DNA from: Achromobacter kerstersii
Lineage (GTDB): Bacteria; Pseudomonadota; Gammaproteobacteria; Burkholderiales; Burkholderiaceae_B
NCBI RefSeq assembly: GCF_902859595.1
Contig: NZ_CADIJQ010000001.1
Span: 1,116,001-1,180,000, forward strand
Length of the DNA stretch: 64,000 bases
Direction of reading: 5' to 3'
Shown here: positions 28,613 to 37,414 of the stretch, piece after piece
How positions within the stretch are numbered: position 1 is the first letter of the stretch
Layout: each line of letters starts with the position of its first letter
Notes under the pieces: generated by a model
Told to the model about the DNA's origin: nothing
Database searches by the model: none
Seen by the model: only the letters and a program-made list of their open reading frames with translations
Position numbers and translations under genes: made by a program

Positions 28613-29389
28613 TTATTTGTCCACGAACGCGCGTTCAACCACGTAGTCACCCGGCTGGCCCACACCCGGCGACACCGTGAAGCCGCGCTTGTCCAGCATG
28701 GCGCTGATGTCAGCCAGCATATGCGGGCTGCCGCAGATCATGGCGCGGTCGGTTTCGGGGTTGATTTGCGGGATGCCGATGTCGTCGCACAGCTTGCCGT
28801 TTTCCATCAGTTCCGTAATGCGGCCCTGGTTGCGGAACGGTTCGCGCGTAACGGTCGGGTAGTACACGAGCTTGTCGCGCACCACGTCGCCAAAGAATTC
28901 GTTGTTCGGCAGTTCTTTTTCGATGAAGTCGGCGTAGGCCAGTTCGCTGACCCAACGCACGCCGTGCACCAGAATGACCTTGTCGAAACGTTCGTAGATG
29001 TCCGGGTCTTTGATGATGCTCATGAACGGCGCCAGGCCCGTGCCCGTGCCAAACAGGAACAGATGCTTGCCGGGCTTCAAGTCGTCGACGACCAGCGTGC
29101 CAACCGGCTTGCGGCTGACGAGGATGGTGTCGCCTTCTTTCAGATGCTGCAGCCGCGACGTCAGCGGGCCGTTCTGCACCTTGATGCTGAGGAACTCGAG
29201 GTTCTCTTCATAGTTGGCGCTGGCGATGCTGTAGGCGCGCAACAAGGGCTTGCCTTCAACTTCCAGGCCGATCATGACGAAGTGGCCGTTGTGGAACCGC
29301 AAGGCCGCGTCACGCGTCGTGGTAAAGGAAAACAGGGTGTCGTTCCAGTGGTGCACGCTAAGTACGCGCTCAGTGTTGAAAGCAGCCAT
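28613..29389 (-). CDS. fpr: ferredoxin/flavodoxin-NADP reductase
   Basis: A 258-residue FAD enzyme of bacterial FNR type. The FAD site RAYSIASANYEE, the NADP site GTGTGLAPFMSI and the C-terminal CGSPHMLADISAMLDKRGF are visible, and the C-terminal extension (GDYVVERAFVDK) is typical of subclass I proteobacterial enzymes. It moves electrons between NADPH and ferredoxin or flavodoxin, often in oxidative-stress and iron metabolism. It is monocistronic, with a shared upstream region with fbpA. Confidence 0.94.
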   Translation of the reverse strand: MAAFNTERVLSVHHWNDTLFSFTTTRDAALRFHNGHFVMIGLEVEGKPLLRAYSIASANYEENLEFLSIKVQNGPLTSRLQHLKEGDTILVSRKPVGTLVVDDLKPGKHLFLFGTGTGLAPFMSIIKDPDIYERFDKVILVHGVRWVSELAYADFIEKELPNNEFFGDVVRDKLVYYPTVTREPFRNQGRITELMENGKLCDDIGIPQINPETDRAMICGSPHMLADISAMLDKRGFTVSPGVGQPGDYVVERAFVDK

Positions 29390-29730
29390 GTCGAATTCAG
29401 TTAGGGCGGCTTCCGGGTGTGAGCCCGAGGGCGCCGCGTGGTCGTTCCGCGCCGCACAAAAGACGCGGCCGGCATTAGGGTAAGCCCTATTCTACAGGGT
29501 CTCGATGGGAATTGCTCTCATTATTCCGTAATACGCTTATGCCGAATTGATAGGGATCAAGCTTCTGAACCCCCTCCTGCGGGCATGCTGACGAAAAGTT
29601 GAACAGCGCAATGCTTCCTGTTATTGTCGCGGTCTCAGTTGATAATCGTTTTCGTTAGCAGACCGTTTTTCAAGCACTTTCAGCATTGGCAAGGGGCGCG
29701 CCCCTTGCAGCCCTAGCCGGAGTTTCCGAC
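29390..29730. other. divergent fpr-fbpA intergenic region
   Basis: About 340 bases without a gene. It holds the fpr promoter on the minus strand and the fbpA promoter on the plus strand. Visible elements are a small inverted repeat TAGGG-taag-CCCTA (29476-29489) near fpr, and a Fur-box-like TGATAAT-C-GTTTTCG (29640-29654) near fbpA. A GGAG stands eight bases before the fbpA ATG. Confidence 0.7.
29640..29654 (+). promoter_or_regulatory. candidate Fur box over the fbpA promoter
   Basis: TGATAAT-C-GTTTTCG fits the 7-1-7 Fur model perfectly in the left half and in four of seven positions on the right. The same GATAAT can act as a -10 element with CTGTTA 17 bases upstream, so bound Fur would block RNA polymerase. 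This agrees with iron repression of a ferric transporter. Confidence 0.5.
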
Positions 29731-30774
29731 ATGACCAAGCGTCCCCAATTGAATTCGCTGCTTCGCGCCCTGGCGCTGGCAGGCGCCGCCGCCTTCACCG
29801 TTTCGGCCAACGCAGCCGAAGAAGTCAGCCTGTACACCACCCGGGAACCCAAGCTGATCCAGCCGCTGCTGGATGCGTTCACGAAGGAAAGCGGCATCAA
29901 GGTCAATACCGTCTTCGTCAAGGACGGTCTGCTGGAACGCGTCAAGGCTGAAGGTTCGAAGTCGCCCGCCGACGTGCTGATGACGGTGGACATCGGCAAC
30001 CTGCTGGACCTGGTGGATGGCGGCGTGACCCAGCCGATCAAGTCCGAAACCCTGGAATCCGTCATCCCCGCCAACCTGCGCGGCGCTGACGGCAAGTGGT
30101 TTGCGCTGTCGCTGCGCGACCGCGTGCTGTATGTGGAAAAGGACTTGAAGCTGGAGTCCTTCCGCTACGAAGACTTGGCCGACCCGAAGTGGAAGGGCAA
30201 GGTTTGCATCCGTTCGGGCCAACACCCCTACAACACCGCCATGGTCGCGTCGATGATCGCGCATGACGGCGCCGAAGCCACTGAAAAGTGGTTGCGTGGC
30301 GTGAAAGCCAACTTGGCCCGCAAGGCGGCAGGCGGCGACCGTGACGTGGCCCGCGACATCCTGGGCGGCATCTGCGACATCGGCCTGGCCAACGCCTACT
30401 ATGTCGGCCACATGAAGAACGCCGAAGCCGGCACCGACGCCCGCAAGTGGGGCGACGCCATCAAGGTCATCCGCCCGACGTTCGCCAATGAGAAAAGCGG
30501 CGGCACGCACGTGAACGTCAGCGGCGCCGCCGTTGCCGCCCACGCGCCGCACAAGGCCAACGCCATCAAGCTGCTGGACTTCCTGGTGTCGGAACCCGCC
30601 CAAGCGCTGTACGCCCAAGCCAACTACGAATACCCCGTCCGCAAGGGCGTGAAGCTAGACCCCGTCATCGCCAGCTTTGGCGAATTGAAGGTTGATCCGC
30701 TGCCCCTGACCGAGATCGCCAAGCATCGCAAGCAAGCCAGCGAATTGGTGGACAAGGTCGGCTTCGACAACTGA
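29731..30774 (+). CDS. fbpA: periplasmic ferric-iron-binding protein of an Fbp-type ABC transporter
   Basis: A 347-residue solute-binding protein with a signal peptide ending near SANA. The mature start EEVSLYTTREPKLIQPLLDAF and the later GDRDVARDILGGICDIGLANAYY, with adjacent tyrosines that bind Fe(III), mark the FbpA/IdiA/FutA family. I chose the ATG at 29731 because GGAG precedes it. It delivers ferric iron to the FbpB permease. A Fur-box-like site lies upstream, and two strong hairpins separate it from fbpB, which would let the abundant binding protein be made in excess. Confidence 0.93.
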   Translation: MTKRPQLNSLLRALALAGAAAFTVSANAAEEVSLYTTREPKLIQPLLDAFTKESGIKVNTVFVKDGLLERVKAEGSKSPADVLMTVDIGNLLDLVDGGVTQPIKSETLESVIPANLRGADGKWFALSLRDRVLYVEKDLKLESFRYEDLADPKWKGKVCIRSGQHPYNTAMVASMIAHDGAEATEKWLRGVKANLARKAAGGDRDVARDILGGICDIGLANAYYVGHMKNAEAGTDARKWGDAIKVIRPTFANEKSGGTHVNVSGAAVAAHAPHKANAIKLLDFLVSEPAQALYAQANYEYPVRKGVKLDPVIASFGELKVDPLPLTEIAKHRKQASELVDKVGFDN

Positions 30775-30788
30775 TCGACCCGTGGCGC

Positions 30789-30812
30789 GCGTCACGCCCC
30801 TTGGCGTGACGC
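30789..30812. terminator. fbpA-fbpB hairpin 1
   Basis: A perfect 10-bp stem, GCGTCACGCC / GGCGTGACGC, with a four-base loop, 14 bases after the fbpA stop. It has no T-run, so it probably acts as a 3' stabiliser or weak attenuator rather than a full terminator. Confidence 0.55.
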
Positions 30813-30830
30813 AACCATGAGGCAGTATTG

Positions 30831-30862
30831 GGCCTGTTCCCTTCCTTTGAAGGGAACAGGCC
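30831..30862. terminator. fbpA-fbpB hairpin 2
   Basis: A perfect 14-bp stem, GGCCTGTTCCCTTC / GAAGGGAACAGGCC, with loop CTTT, ending 28 bases before fbpB. It has no T-run. With hairpin 1 it likely shields fbpA mRNA and lowers fbpBC expression. Confidence 0.6.
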
Positions 30863-30890
30863 TTGCCATTGATGCAATCGACCTTGAAGC

Positions 30891-32561
30891 ATGCACACTG
30901 AATCTTTGCCCCGGCCGCTGCGTTTGCGCTGGACTGAACGAGGCGCTGGCTGGCTGACAGGCGCTGGACTGATTGCGCTGGCCGTCCTGGCCCCGGTGCT
31001 GACGCTGGCCTGGTGGGCGCTGGGCGGCGAATTGGCCCACTGGCAGCATCTGGCGACCTACGTGTTGCCCCACGCACTGGCCAACACCGCAATGCTGCTG
31101 GCCGGCGTGGGCGTGATGGTGACGTTGCTGGGCACGGGGGCCGCCTGGCTGGTCACCGCTTACGACTTCCCGACCCGCCGCATCCTGACCTGGGCGCTGC
31201 TGCTGCCGCTGGCAGTGCCAACCTACATCATCGCGTTTGCCTACCTGGACCTGCTGCACCCCATCGGCCCGATCCAGACCGCCATCCGCGCGCTGCTGGG
31301 CTATGACAGCCCGCGCCAGTTCCGCTTGCCTGATCTGCGGTCCATCTACGGCGCGATCTTCGTGCTGGGCTTCGTGCTGTATCCGTACGTTTACCTGAGC
31401 ACCCGCGTCATGTTCATGACGCAAGCGGCCAGCCTGCTTGAAGCCGCGCGCACCTTGGGCGCTGGCCGGGTGGCCGTCTTCTTCCGCGTCGCCCTGCCCT
31501 TGGCGCGGCCCGCCATTGTCGTGGGCGTCAGCCTGGCGTTGCTGGAAACGCTGAACGATATCGGCGCGTCCGAATTTCTGGGCGTGCAGACGTTGACGGT
31601 GTCGGTCTACACCACGTGGGTCACGCGATCGGATCTGGCGGGCGCGGCGCAGATTGCGCTGACGATGCTGGCGATTGTGATCGGCCTGATCATGCTGGAA
31701 CGCCATGGCCGCAAACGCCAACGCTATGCCAACACGCAGCGCATGCGCCCGATGCAGCCGCGCCGCCTGCATGGTGTTGCGGCAGGCATTGCCGCCTTGC
31801 TGGGCTGGATTCCCGTGGTGATCGGTTTCGTCGCCCCTGCCGCGTACCTGATCTATGAAACCTACAAGCGCCTGCACCTGGTGGGCGGCGTGTCGGACCA
31901 GTTGATCAACGGCTTGAGCAACACGCTGATCGTGGCGTTCAGCGCCACCATCGTCACCTTGATTTGCGGGCTGATTGTGGCTTGGGCCGGGCGCACCTTG
32001 CGCGAAAGCGCCAGCTTCAACCCGGCGCGTGCCTGCGCGCGTATCGCCAGCTTGGGCTACGCGGTGCCCGGCACCGTGCTGGCCATCGGGCTGTTGACCC
32101 CCTTCGTGTGGATCGACACCGCTGTGGCCAAAGTATTCGGCGGCACGGGCCTGTTCCTGATGGGTTCAATGGCTGCGCTGGTCTGCGCTTATGTGATTCG
32201 CTTTCTGGCCATTTCCACTGGCGCGCTGGAAGCCGGGCTGGCGCGCATTCCGCCGTCGCTTGAACAGGCCTCGCGCCTGTTGGGCGAAAGCTCTGCCGGC
32301 ACCCTGCGCCGCGTTCACCTGCCGCTGTTGCGGCCCGCGCTGGCCGCCAGCGCGCTGCTGGTGTTCGTGGACGCCATGAAGGAATTGCCGGCAACGCTGC
32401 TGCTGCGCCCCATGAATTTCGACACGCTGGCGACGTGGCTCTACGCCGAAGCCGCGCGCGGCACGTACGAGGAAGGCGCCGTCGCGGCGCTTGCGATCGT
32501 GCTGGCCGGCCTCTTGCCCGTCATCTTGCTGGCGCGCACCAATCTGAAAATGGGACATTGA
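30891..32561 (+). CDS. fbpB: ferric-iron ABC transporter permease, fused two-domain
   Basis: A 556-residue inner-membrane protein with about twelve membrane segments in two homologous halves. Each half carries an EAA-type loop that docks the ATPase: EAARTLGAGRVAVFFRVALPLARP in the first and EQASRLLGESSAGTLRRVHLPLLRP in the second. This fused layout is the rule for FbpB/SfuB. It passes Fe(III) from FbpA into the cytoplasm. The short overlap with fbpC suggests translational coupling, whereas fbpA lies behind two hairpins. Confidence 0.93.
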   Translation: MHTESLPRPLRLRWTERGAGWLTGAGLIALAVLAPVLTLAWWALGGELAHWQHLATYVLPHALANTAMLLAGVGVMVTLLGTGAAWLVTAYDFPTRRILTWALLLPLAVPTYIIAFAYLDLLHPIGPIQTAIRALLGYDSPRQFRLPDLRSIYGAIFVLGFVLYPYVYLSTRVMFMTQAASLLEAARTLGAGRVAVFFRVALPLARPAIVVGVSLALLETLNDIGASEFLGVQTLTVSVYTTWVTRSDLAGAAQIALTMLAIVIGLIMLERHGRKRQRYANTQRMRPMQPRRLHGVAAGIAALLGWIPVVIGFVAPAAYLIYETYKRLHLVGGVSDQLINGLSNTLIVAFSATIVTLICGLIVAWAGRTLRESASFNPARACARIASLGYAVPGTVLAIGLLTPFVWIDTAVAKVFGGTGLFLMGSMAALVCAYVIRFLAISTGALEAGLARIPPSLEQASRLLGESSAGTLRRVHLPLLRPALAASALLVFVDAMKELPATLLLRPMNFDTLATWLYAEAARGTYEEGAVAALAIVLAGLLPVILLARTNLKMGH

Positions 32562-32566
32562 TCATC

Positions 32567-33343
32567 GTGCCCGATCTGTTAGAAATCGACCGCCTTTCCC
32601 TCGCCTACGAGACGCCCGCCGGGCTGAAACCCGTGGTGCAGGATTTGTCACTGGGCTTGCCGGCCGGCCACATCGGCTGCCTGCTGGGCGAATCCGGCTG
32701 CGGCAAGACCACCGTGCTGCGCGCCATCGCCGGCTTTGAGCCCGTGCGCGCCGGGCGCATCCTGCTGGATGGCACGGTCATCTCGTCGCCGACCGAACAA
32801 GTTGCGCCGGAATTGCGCCGCGTGGGCATGATGTTCCAGGACTACGCGCTGTTCCCCCACCTGACGGTGGCGCTGAACGTGGCCTTCGGGCTGCGTAAGC
32901 TGGCGCGCCCCGAGCGCGCTCGCCGCGTCGACGAAATGCTGACGCTGGTGGGCTTGGCCCATGCGGCCAACAGTTATCCGCATGAGATTTCGGGCGGGCA
33001 GCAACAGCGCGTGGCGCTGGCGCGGGCCTTGGCGCCCTCGCCCGATCTCTTGCTGCTGGACGAACCGTTTTCGAATCTGGATGTGGACACGCGTGAACGT
33101 TTGGCATTCGAAGTGCGCGACATCCTCAAGACCACCGGCCACACCGCCATCCTGGTCACGCACAACCAGGCCGAAGCGTTCGCCATTGCGGACCGCATCG
33201 GGGTGATGAGCAAGGGTTGCATCGCGCAATGGGATACGCCTTACAACCTGCACCATCATCCCCGCAGCGATTTCGTGCGCGACTTCATCCGCCGCGAAGC
33301 GTTGGAAGAACGGCGCGAGCAAGCGTTTGCCCGCGGCCGCTAG
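32567..33343 (+). CDS. fbpC: ferric-iron ABC transporter ATPase, short form
   Basis: About 258 residues with Walker A GESGCGKTT, Q-loop in MMFQDYALFPHLTV, signature EISGGQQQRVALARAL and Walker B LLLLDEPFSNLD, then the H-switch VTHNQAEAF. Typical FbpC proteins have about 350 residues with C-terminal regulatory TOBE domains; this one stops soon after the D-loop/H-loop region, so that domain is missing. The GTG at 32567 has GGGA eleven bases upstream; a TTG at 32558, overlapping the fbpB stop, is the alternative. Confidence 0.88.
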   Translation: MPDLLEIDRLSLAYETPAGLKPVVQDLSLGLPAGHIGCLLGESGCGKTTVLRAIAGFEPVRAGRILLDGTVISSPTEQVAPELRRVGMMFQDYALFPHLTVALNVAFGLRKLARPERARRVDEMLTLVGLAHAANSYPHEISGGQQQRVALARALAPSPDLLLLDEPFSNLDVDTRERLAFEVRDILKTTGHTAILVTHNQAEAFAIADRIGVMSKGCIAQWDTPYNLHHHPRSDFVRDFIRREALEERREQAFARGR

Positions 33344-33451
33344 AGAGTCAGCAATTGCGAATCTGCGATTTGAACTGCCCCCCGAACGTTTGATCCAGGT
33401 CCAAGTTCCGGGGGCAATTCAATTCGTGTGTGTGTTCATGCCTTGGCGGCA

Positions 33452-34429
33452 TCAGTCCGCCGACAGCTTCACCTTCTGCGACAGGGCCTTGAACGACTCG
33501 TACTGGCTGGCGGTCAAGCGCTGAACTTCTTCCGGGCTGGACCCGTAGGGCATGAAGCCCGCCTGCTCCAGCTTGTCTTTCACTTCGGGCAGCGCCAGCG
33601 CCCATTGGAAGGCCTCGCTCAACGCGCGCGTGGCCTCTGGCGACATGTTCGCCGGGCCATACACCGCAAACCACGGGTCTACAACTGCACCCGAGTAACC
33701 CAGCTCAGCCAGCGTGGGCACATCCGGCAAAGCCGGTGCGCGCTTGCTGCCCGTGACCGCCAACGGATGCACTTTGCCCGCCTTGATGTGCGGCAGCGAT
33801 GCAGGTAGGTTGTCGAACATCACGGGCAAGTGCCCGCCCAACAAATCGTTCAACGCTTGCGCGCTGCCTTTGTACGGAATGTGCTGCATGCCTGCGCCCG
33901 TCAGCTGGTCGAACATGACGCCCGCCAAATGCATGGACGTGCCCGTGCCGGGCGTGCCGAACGAGGTGCCGGGATGCTGCTTGGCGTAGGCGACCAGGTC
34001 CTTGACGCTGTCCACCTTCAGCGCGGGGCCGGTTTCCAGCACGACCGACGACGCGCCCAACATGCTGACGCCCGTGAAATCCTTCGTGGGGTCAAACGGC
34101 ATCTTCGGGTAGACGAAGGGATTGAGCGCATTGGTCGAAATCGCGCCAAAGCCGATCGTGTAGCCGTCCGGCGCGGCCTTGGCCACGGCGTCCATGCCGA
34201 TGTTGCCGCCCGCGCCGGGGCGGTTTTCAACGATGACGGGCTGGCCCAGTTTTTCGGCCACTTTCTGCCCGGCCGTGCGCGCCACCAGATCGGTGGTGCC
34301 GCCTGCCGTATAGGGCACGATAAAGGTGATGGGCTTGGCCGGGTAACCGGCGGCAAGCGCGGTGGATGCGCCTTGAATAAGCGCAAGCGCGGCCAGGCCG
34401 CGCGCAAGGTTGAACGTGTGGCGGTGCAT
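33452..34429 (-). CDS. Bug-family tripartite tricarboxylate transporter substrate-binding protein
   Basis: A 325-residue periplasmic protein with a signal peptide (cut expected after ALA) followed by AGYPAKPITFIVPYTAGGTTD and GYTIGFGAISTNALN, both Bug hallmarks. A GGAG sits four bases before the ATG at 34429. No membrane partners are adjacent. It faces fbpC tail to tail and follows the pirin genes on the same strand, but nothing shows a functional link. The ligand is probably a carboxylate and cannot be named. Confidence 0.9.
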   Translation of the reverse strand: MHRHTFNLARGLAALALIQGASTALAAGYPAKPITFIVPYTAGGTTDLVARTAGQKVAEKLGQPVIVENRPGAGGNIGMDAVAKAAPDGYTIGFGAISTNALNPFVYPKMPFDPTKDFTGVSMLGASSVVLETGPALKVDSVKDLVAYAKQHPGTSFGTPGTGTSMHLAGVMFDQLTGAGMQHIPYKGSAQALNDLLGGHLPVMFDNLPASLPHIKAGKVHPLAVTGSKRAPALPDVPTLAELGYSGAVVDPWFAVYGPANMSPEATRALSEAFQWALALPEVKDKLEQAGFMPYGSSPEEVQRLTASQYESFKALSQKVKLSAD

Positions 34430-34514
34430 GAGTCTCCATCCTGTTGTTATGAAGGTTTGGAGGCGCATGATACTGCCGCGCGAGCGCGCGCGGCAGCAGA
34501 TTAACGCGGCATCA

Positions 34515-35420
34515 TTACGCCCGGGCTTCGGGCAGCGGAATGAACTCGGTTTCATCGCCCGGCACCACCTGATCGAAGCGGGTGCGCTGCCAGTCTTGCT
34601 TGGCCTGTTCGATGCGGTCCTTGCTGCTGGACACGAAGTTCCACCAGACAAAGCGCGGGCCGTCCAAGGGTTCGCCGCCAATCAACGCAAAGCGCGCGGC
34701 CGTCTTGGCGCGGATCTGCACCGGGCGGCCCGGCGCGAAAACCACCAGGCGGCCGCTTTCAAATTCTTGCCCATCGATCTCGACCGTGCCTTGCGCCAGA
34801 TACGCGGCGCGTTCTTCGAATTCGGCCGGCAGAACGGTGGTGGCGCCCGCTCGCAATTGCAGGTCGCCATAAAACAGCGGCGACAGCGTCTTCACCGACG
34901 ACGTCTTGCCAAACAGCGAACCCGCCACGACCTGCGCGCGCACGCCCTCGCCTTCAATCACCGGCTGCGCGTCCAAACCGTAATGCGTGAAGCCCGGGTC
35001 CGTTTCTTCGTGCTGCTTGGGCAGGCCCACCCAAATCTGCAGGCCACAGAGGCGCTGCGGCGCAAGCCGGCTTTCCGGCGACGAACGTTCCGAGTGGACG
35101 ATGCCACGGCCCGCCGTCATCCAATTCACTTCGCCCGGCAGGATGGTTTGCGTATGGCCCACGCCGTCGCGGTGCACCATCGACCCTTCATACAGATACG
35201 TGACGGTGGACAGCCCGATATGCGGGTGCGGACGCACGTCAATGCCCGAACCGATATCAAAATCCGCCGGCCCCATGTGGTCCAGGAATACGAACGGCCC
35301 GACGCTGCGGCGCTGCGCCGACGGAATGGCGCGCCGGACGGAGAAACCGCCCAGGTCGCTGGTGCGCGGCACCACAATGGTTTCGATTTGGTTTTCGCCT
35401 GCTTCGGACAAGGTAGACAT
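34515..35420 (-). CDS. pirin family protein
   Basis: A 301-residue bicupin protein. The N-terminal cupin shows FVFLDHMGPADF, RPHPHIGLSTVTYLYEG and the downstream TAGRGIVHSE, supplying the usual three histidines and one glutamate for an Fe(II) site. The C-terminal cupin has FAPGRPVQIRAKT and a PLDGPRFVWWNFVSS end. Pirins are metal-binding proteins; some act as quercetin dioxygenases, and the in vivo role is often unknown. It is a distant paralog of the next upstream gene. Confidence 0.88.
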   Translation of the reverse strand: MSTLSEAGENQIETIVVPRTSDLGGFSVRRAIPSAQRRSVGPFVFLDHMGPADFDIGSGIDVRPHPHIGLSTVTYLYEGSMVHRDGVGHTQTILPGEVNWMTAGRGIVHSERSSPESRLAPQRLCGLQIWVGLPKQHEETDPGFTHYGLDAQPVIEGEGVRAQVVAGSLFGKTSSVKTLSPLFYGDLQLRAGATTVLPAEFEERAAYLAQGTVEIDGQEFESGRLVVFAPGRPVQIRAKTAARFALIGGEPLDGPRFVWWNFVSSSKDRIEQAKQDWQRTRFDQVVPGDETEFIPLPEARA

Positions 35421-35529
35421 GTTGTAGCGCTCCGCATGAATAGGCCAACGGCCATCTTAAATCTCAGTCACGGCCAGATGGCCAAAACGCAATCGTGCCG
35501 GGCGGATCGTATCCGCCCGGCACGTGGGC

Positions 35530-36228
35530 TTACGCCAAGTCAAACACCAGCACTTCGGCCTGCTTGCCACCCGACAGCTCGACACGGCTTTCGTCCGTGA
35601 TCGCCACGGCGTCGCCGGTGGACAGCTCGGTGCCGTTGACGACGATGCTGCCGCGGGCCACATGGATCCAGGAACGGCGGCCGGCCGCCAGGTTCAGCGT
35701 GGCGGATTCGTCACCATCGAACAGACCGCCATACAGCCGCGCATCTTGATGGATCTTCATCGAACCATCTTCACCATCGGGCGACACCAGCGCTTGCAGA
35801 CGGCCACGCTTTTGCGCATCGCTGAAGCTACGCTCTTCGTATTCCGGGGCAATGCCAGTCACGTCGGGCTCGATCCAGATTTGCAGCATGTGCGTTTCGG
35901 TATCCGGCAGCGGGTTGAACTCGGAGTGCATCACGCCGCGTCCCGCGCTCATCCGCTGCACGTTGCCGGGCTGGATGGTCGAGCCGCTGCCCATGCTGTC
36001 CTTGTGCGCAATCGCGCCGTCCAGCACATAGGTGATGATCTCCATGTCCCGGTGGCCGTGGGTGCCGAAACCGCGGCCGGCGGCGATGCGGTCGTCATTG
36101 ATCACGCGCAGCGCGCCAAAGCCCATGTGAGCCGGGTCGTAGTAGTTGGCAAACGAAAAGGTGTGAAACGAATCGAGCCACCCATGGTTGGCGTGACCTC
36201 GTTCGGCAGCGCGGCGAATCGTAAGCAT
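35530..36228 (-). CDS. pirin-family (YhhW/YhaK-type) bicupin protein
   Basis: A 232-residue pirin of the shorter YhhW type. The motif HGWLDSFHTFSFANYYDPAHMGFG opens the protein, and metal-ligand blocks FGTHGHRDMEIITYVLDG and SAGRGVMHSEFN follow. E. coli YhhW has quercetinase activity in vitro. AGGAGT precedes the ATG at 36228. It sits about 110 bases upstream of the longer pirin gene and diverges from a LysR regulator, the classical layout for LysR-controlled genes. Confidence 0.9.
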   Translation of the reverse strand: MLTIRRAAERGHANHGWLDSFHTFSFANYYDPAHMGFGALRVINDDRIAAGRGFGTHGHRDMEIITYVLDGAIAHKDSMGSGSTIQPGNVQRMSAGRGVMHSEFNPLPDTETHMLQIWIEPDVTGIAPEYEERSFSDAQKRGRLQALVSPDGEDGSMKIHQDARLYGGLFDGDESATLNLAAGRRSWIHVARGSIVVNGTELSTGDAVAITDESRVELSGGKQAEVLVFDLA

Positions 36229-36399
36229 TGTGGACTCCTGTTTCAATAATATGAATGATTGTCGGGTGCAACGCTTCAGGCTTTTGTCCTGCTTGTTTCG
36301 CTGCATCCCTGGCATGAGTGATATTCTGCGCGTGCCGAACCCTGCGTTTGGCGCTATATTTTGACGAGTTCATTCAAATTTTTTGAACACCCCTCTTCC

Positions 36400-37314
36400 A
36401 TGCAACCGATCACCCCTGAACTGCTGATTCTTGTCGACGCCATCGCCCGCCACGGCAGCTTCGCCAAAGCGGCCCGCGAACTGGGCAAAGTGCCCTCGGC
36501 CGTGACCTATTCCATCCGCAAGCTGGAAGACGGGCTGGACGTGTTGCTGTTTGACCGCTCTGGCCACCGCGCGCTGCTGACGCCTGCGGGTGAAGCGTTG
36601 TTGAAGGACGGGCGCCATGTTCTGCAATCGTTAGACGACCTGGCTTGCCGCGTCAAACGTATCGCAACGGGCTGGGAAGTGGAACTGCGCATCGCAGTCA
36701 GCGCCGTGCTGCCCTGGCGGCCGCTCTATGACTTGATCGATGAATTTCAAACGCTTGAAAGCGCGACCACGCTGCGGTTTTCCAGCGAAGTGCTAAGCGG
36801 AAATTGGGATGCGCTGACGTCCAACCGTGCGGATCTGGTCATTGGTGCGGGCGCGCATGCAGAGCCGACCGGGCCGTATCGTTCGCAGGCTATTGGCACC
36901 ACGCAATTCGGTTTCTGCGTGGCGGCGCATCATCCCCTGGCGTCGCTGCCGCAGCCGCTCAGCCGCGCGGACATCACAAAGTACTGCGCGGTGGTGGTGG
37001 CCGATACGTCACGAAATTTGCCGCCGCAATCGCGCGGGATTCTGGCGGATCAACCCACGCTGGTGATGCCGTCGATGCAGGCAAAGATCGAAGCGCAGGT
37101 GCGCGGGCTGGGTTGCGGCTATCTGCCGCTGACGATGGCCGCGCCGTACTTATCGCAGGGCTTGCTGGTAGTGTGCGACACGGATGAGGGCATGGCGCTG
37201 ACAGAACACGTGGCGTATGCCTGGCGCGCCGAAGCGCCGGGGGAAGCGCTGAAGTGGTGGCTGCAGAAGCTGAAATCGCCGCGGTTATGTGAGAGTTTGT
37301 TGGGGATGGGGTGA
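36400..37314 (+). CDS. LysR-family regulator, divergent from the pirin genes
   Basis: A 304-residue LysR protein: helix-turn-helix at 5-60 (HGSFAKAARELGKVPSAVTYSIRKLE), effector domain after it. The ATG at 36400 gives a normal LysR N-terminus; an upstream TTG at 36361 would add 13 odd residues. The 171-base gap to the pirin gene holds both promoters. Regulation of the pirin pair is likely but not shown. Confidence 0.88.
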   Translation: MQPITPELLILVDAIARHGSFAKAARELGKVPSAVTYSIRKLEDGLDVLLFDRSGHRALLTPAGEALLKDGRHVLQSLDDLACRVKRIATGWEVELRIAVSAVLPWRPLYDLIDEFQTLESATTLRFSSEVLSGNWDALTSNRADLVIGAGAHAEPTGPYRSQAIGTTQFGFCVAAHHPLASLPQPLSRADITKYCAVVVADTSRNLPPQSRGILADQPTLVMPSMQAKIEAQVRGLGCGYLPLTMAAPYLSQGLLVVCDTDEGMALTEHVAYAWRAEAPGEALKWWLQKLKSPRLCESLLGMG

Positions 37315-37372
37315 TGGGTTTCGCGCGCGGGTTGCTTGCTTGCTTTCTTGCGGTGGGTGGAGCGCGCCATGT

Positions 37373-37392
37373 CATCCCATAGGAATGGGATG
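37373..37392. terminator. inverted repeat between LysR and ntrC genes
   Basis: CATCCCAT-AGGA-ATGGGATG, a perfect 8-bp stem between the converging genes. There is no T-run. It is a possible weak terminator. Confidence 0.35.
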
Positions 37393-37414
37393 CGCACCGC
37401 GCGCGCCCCATCTA

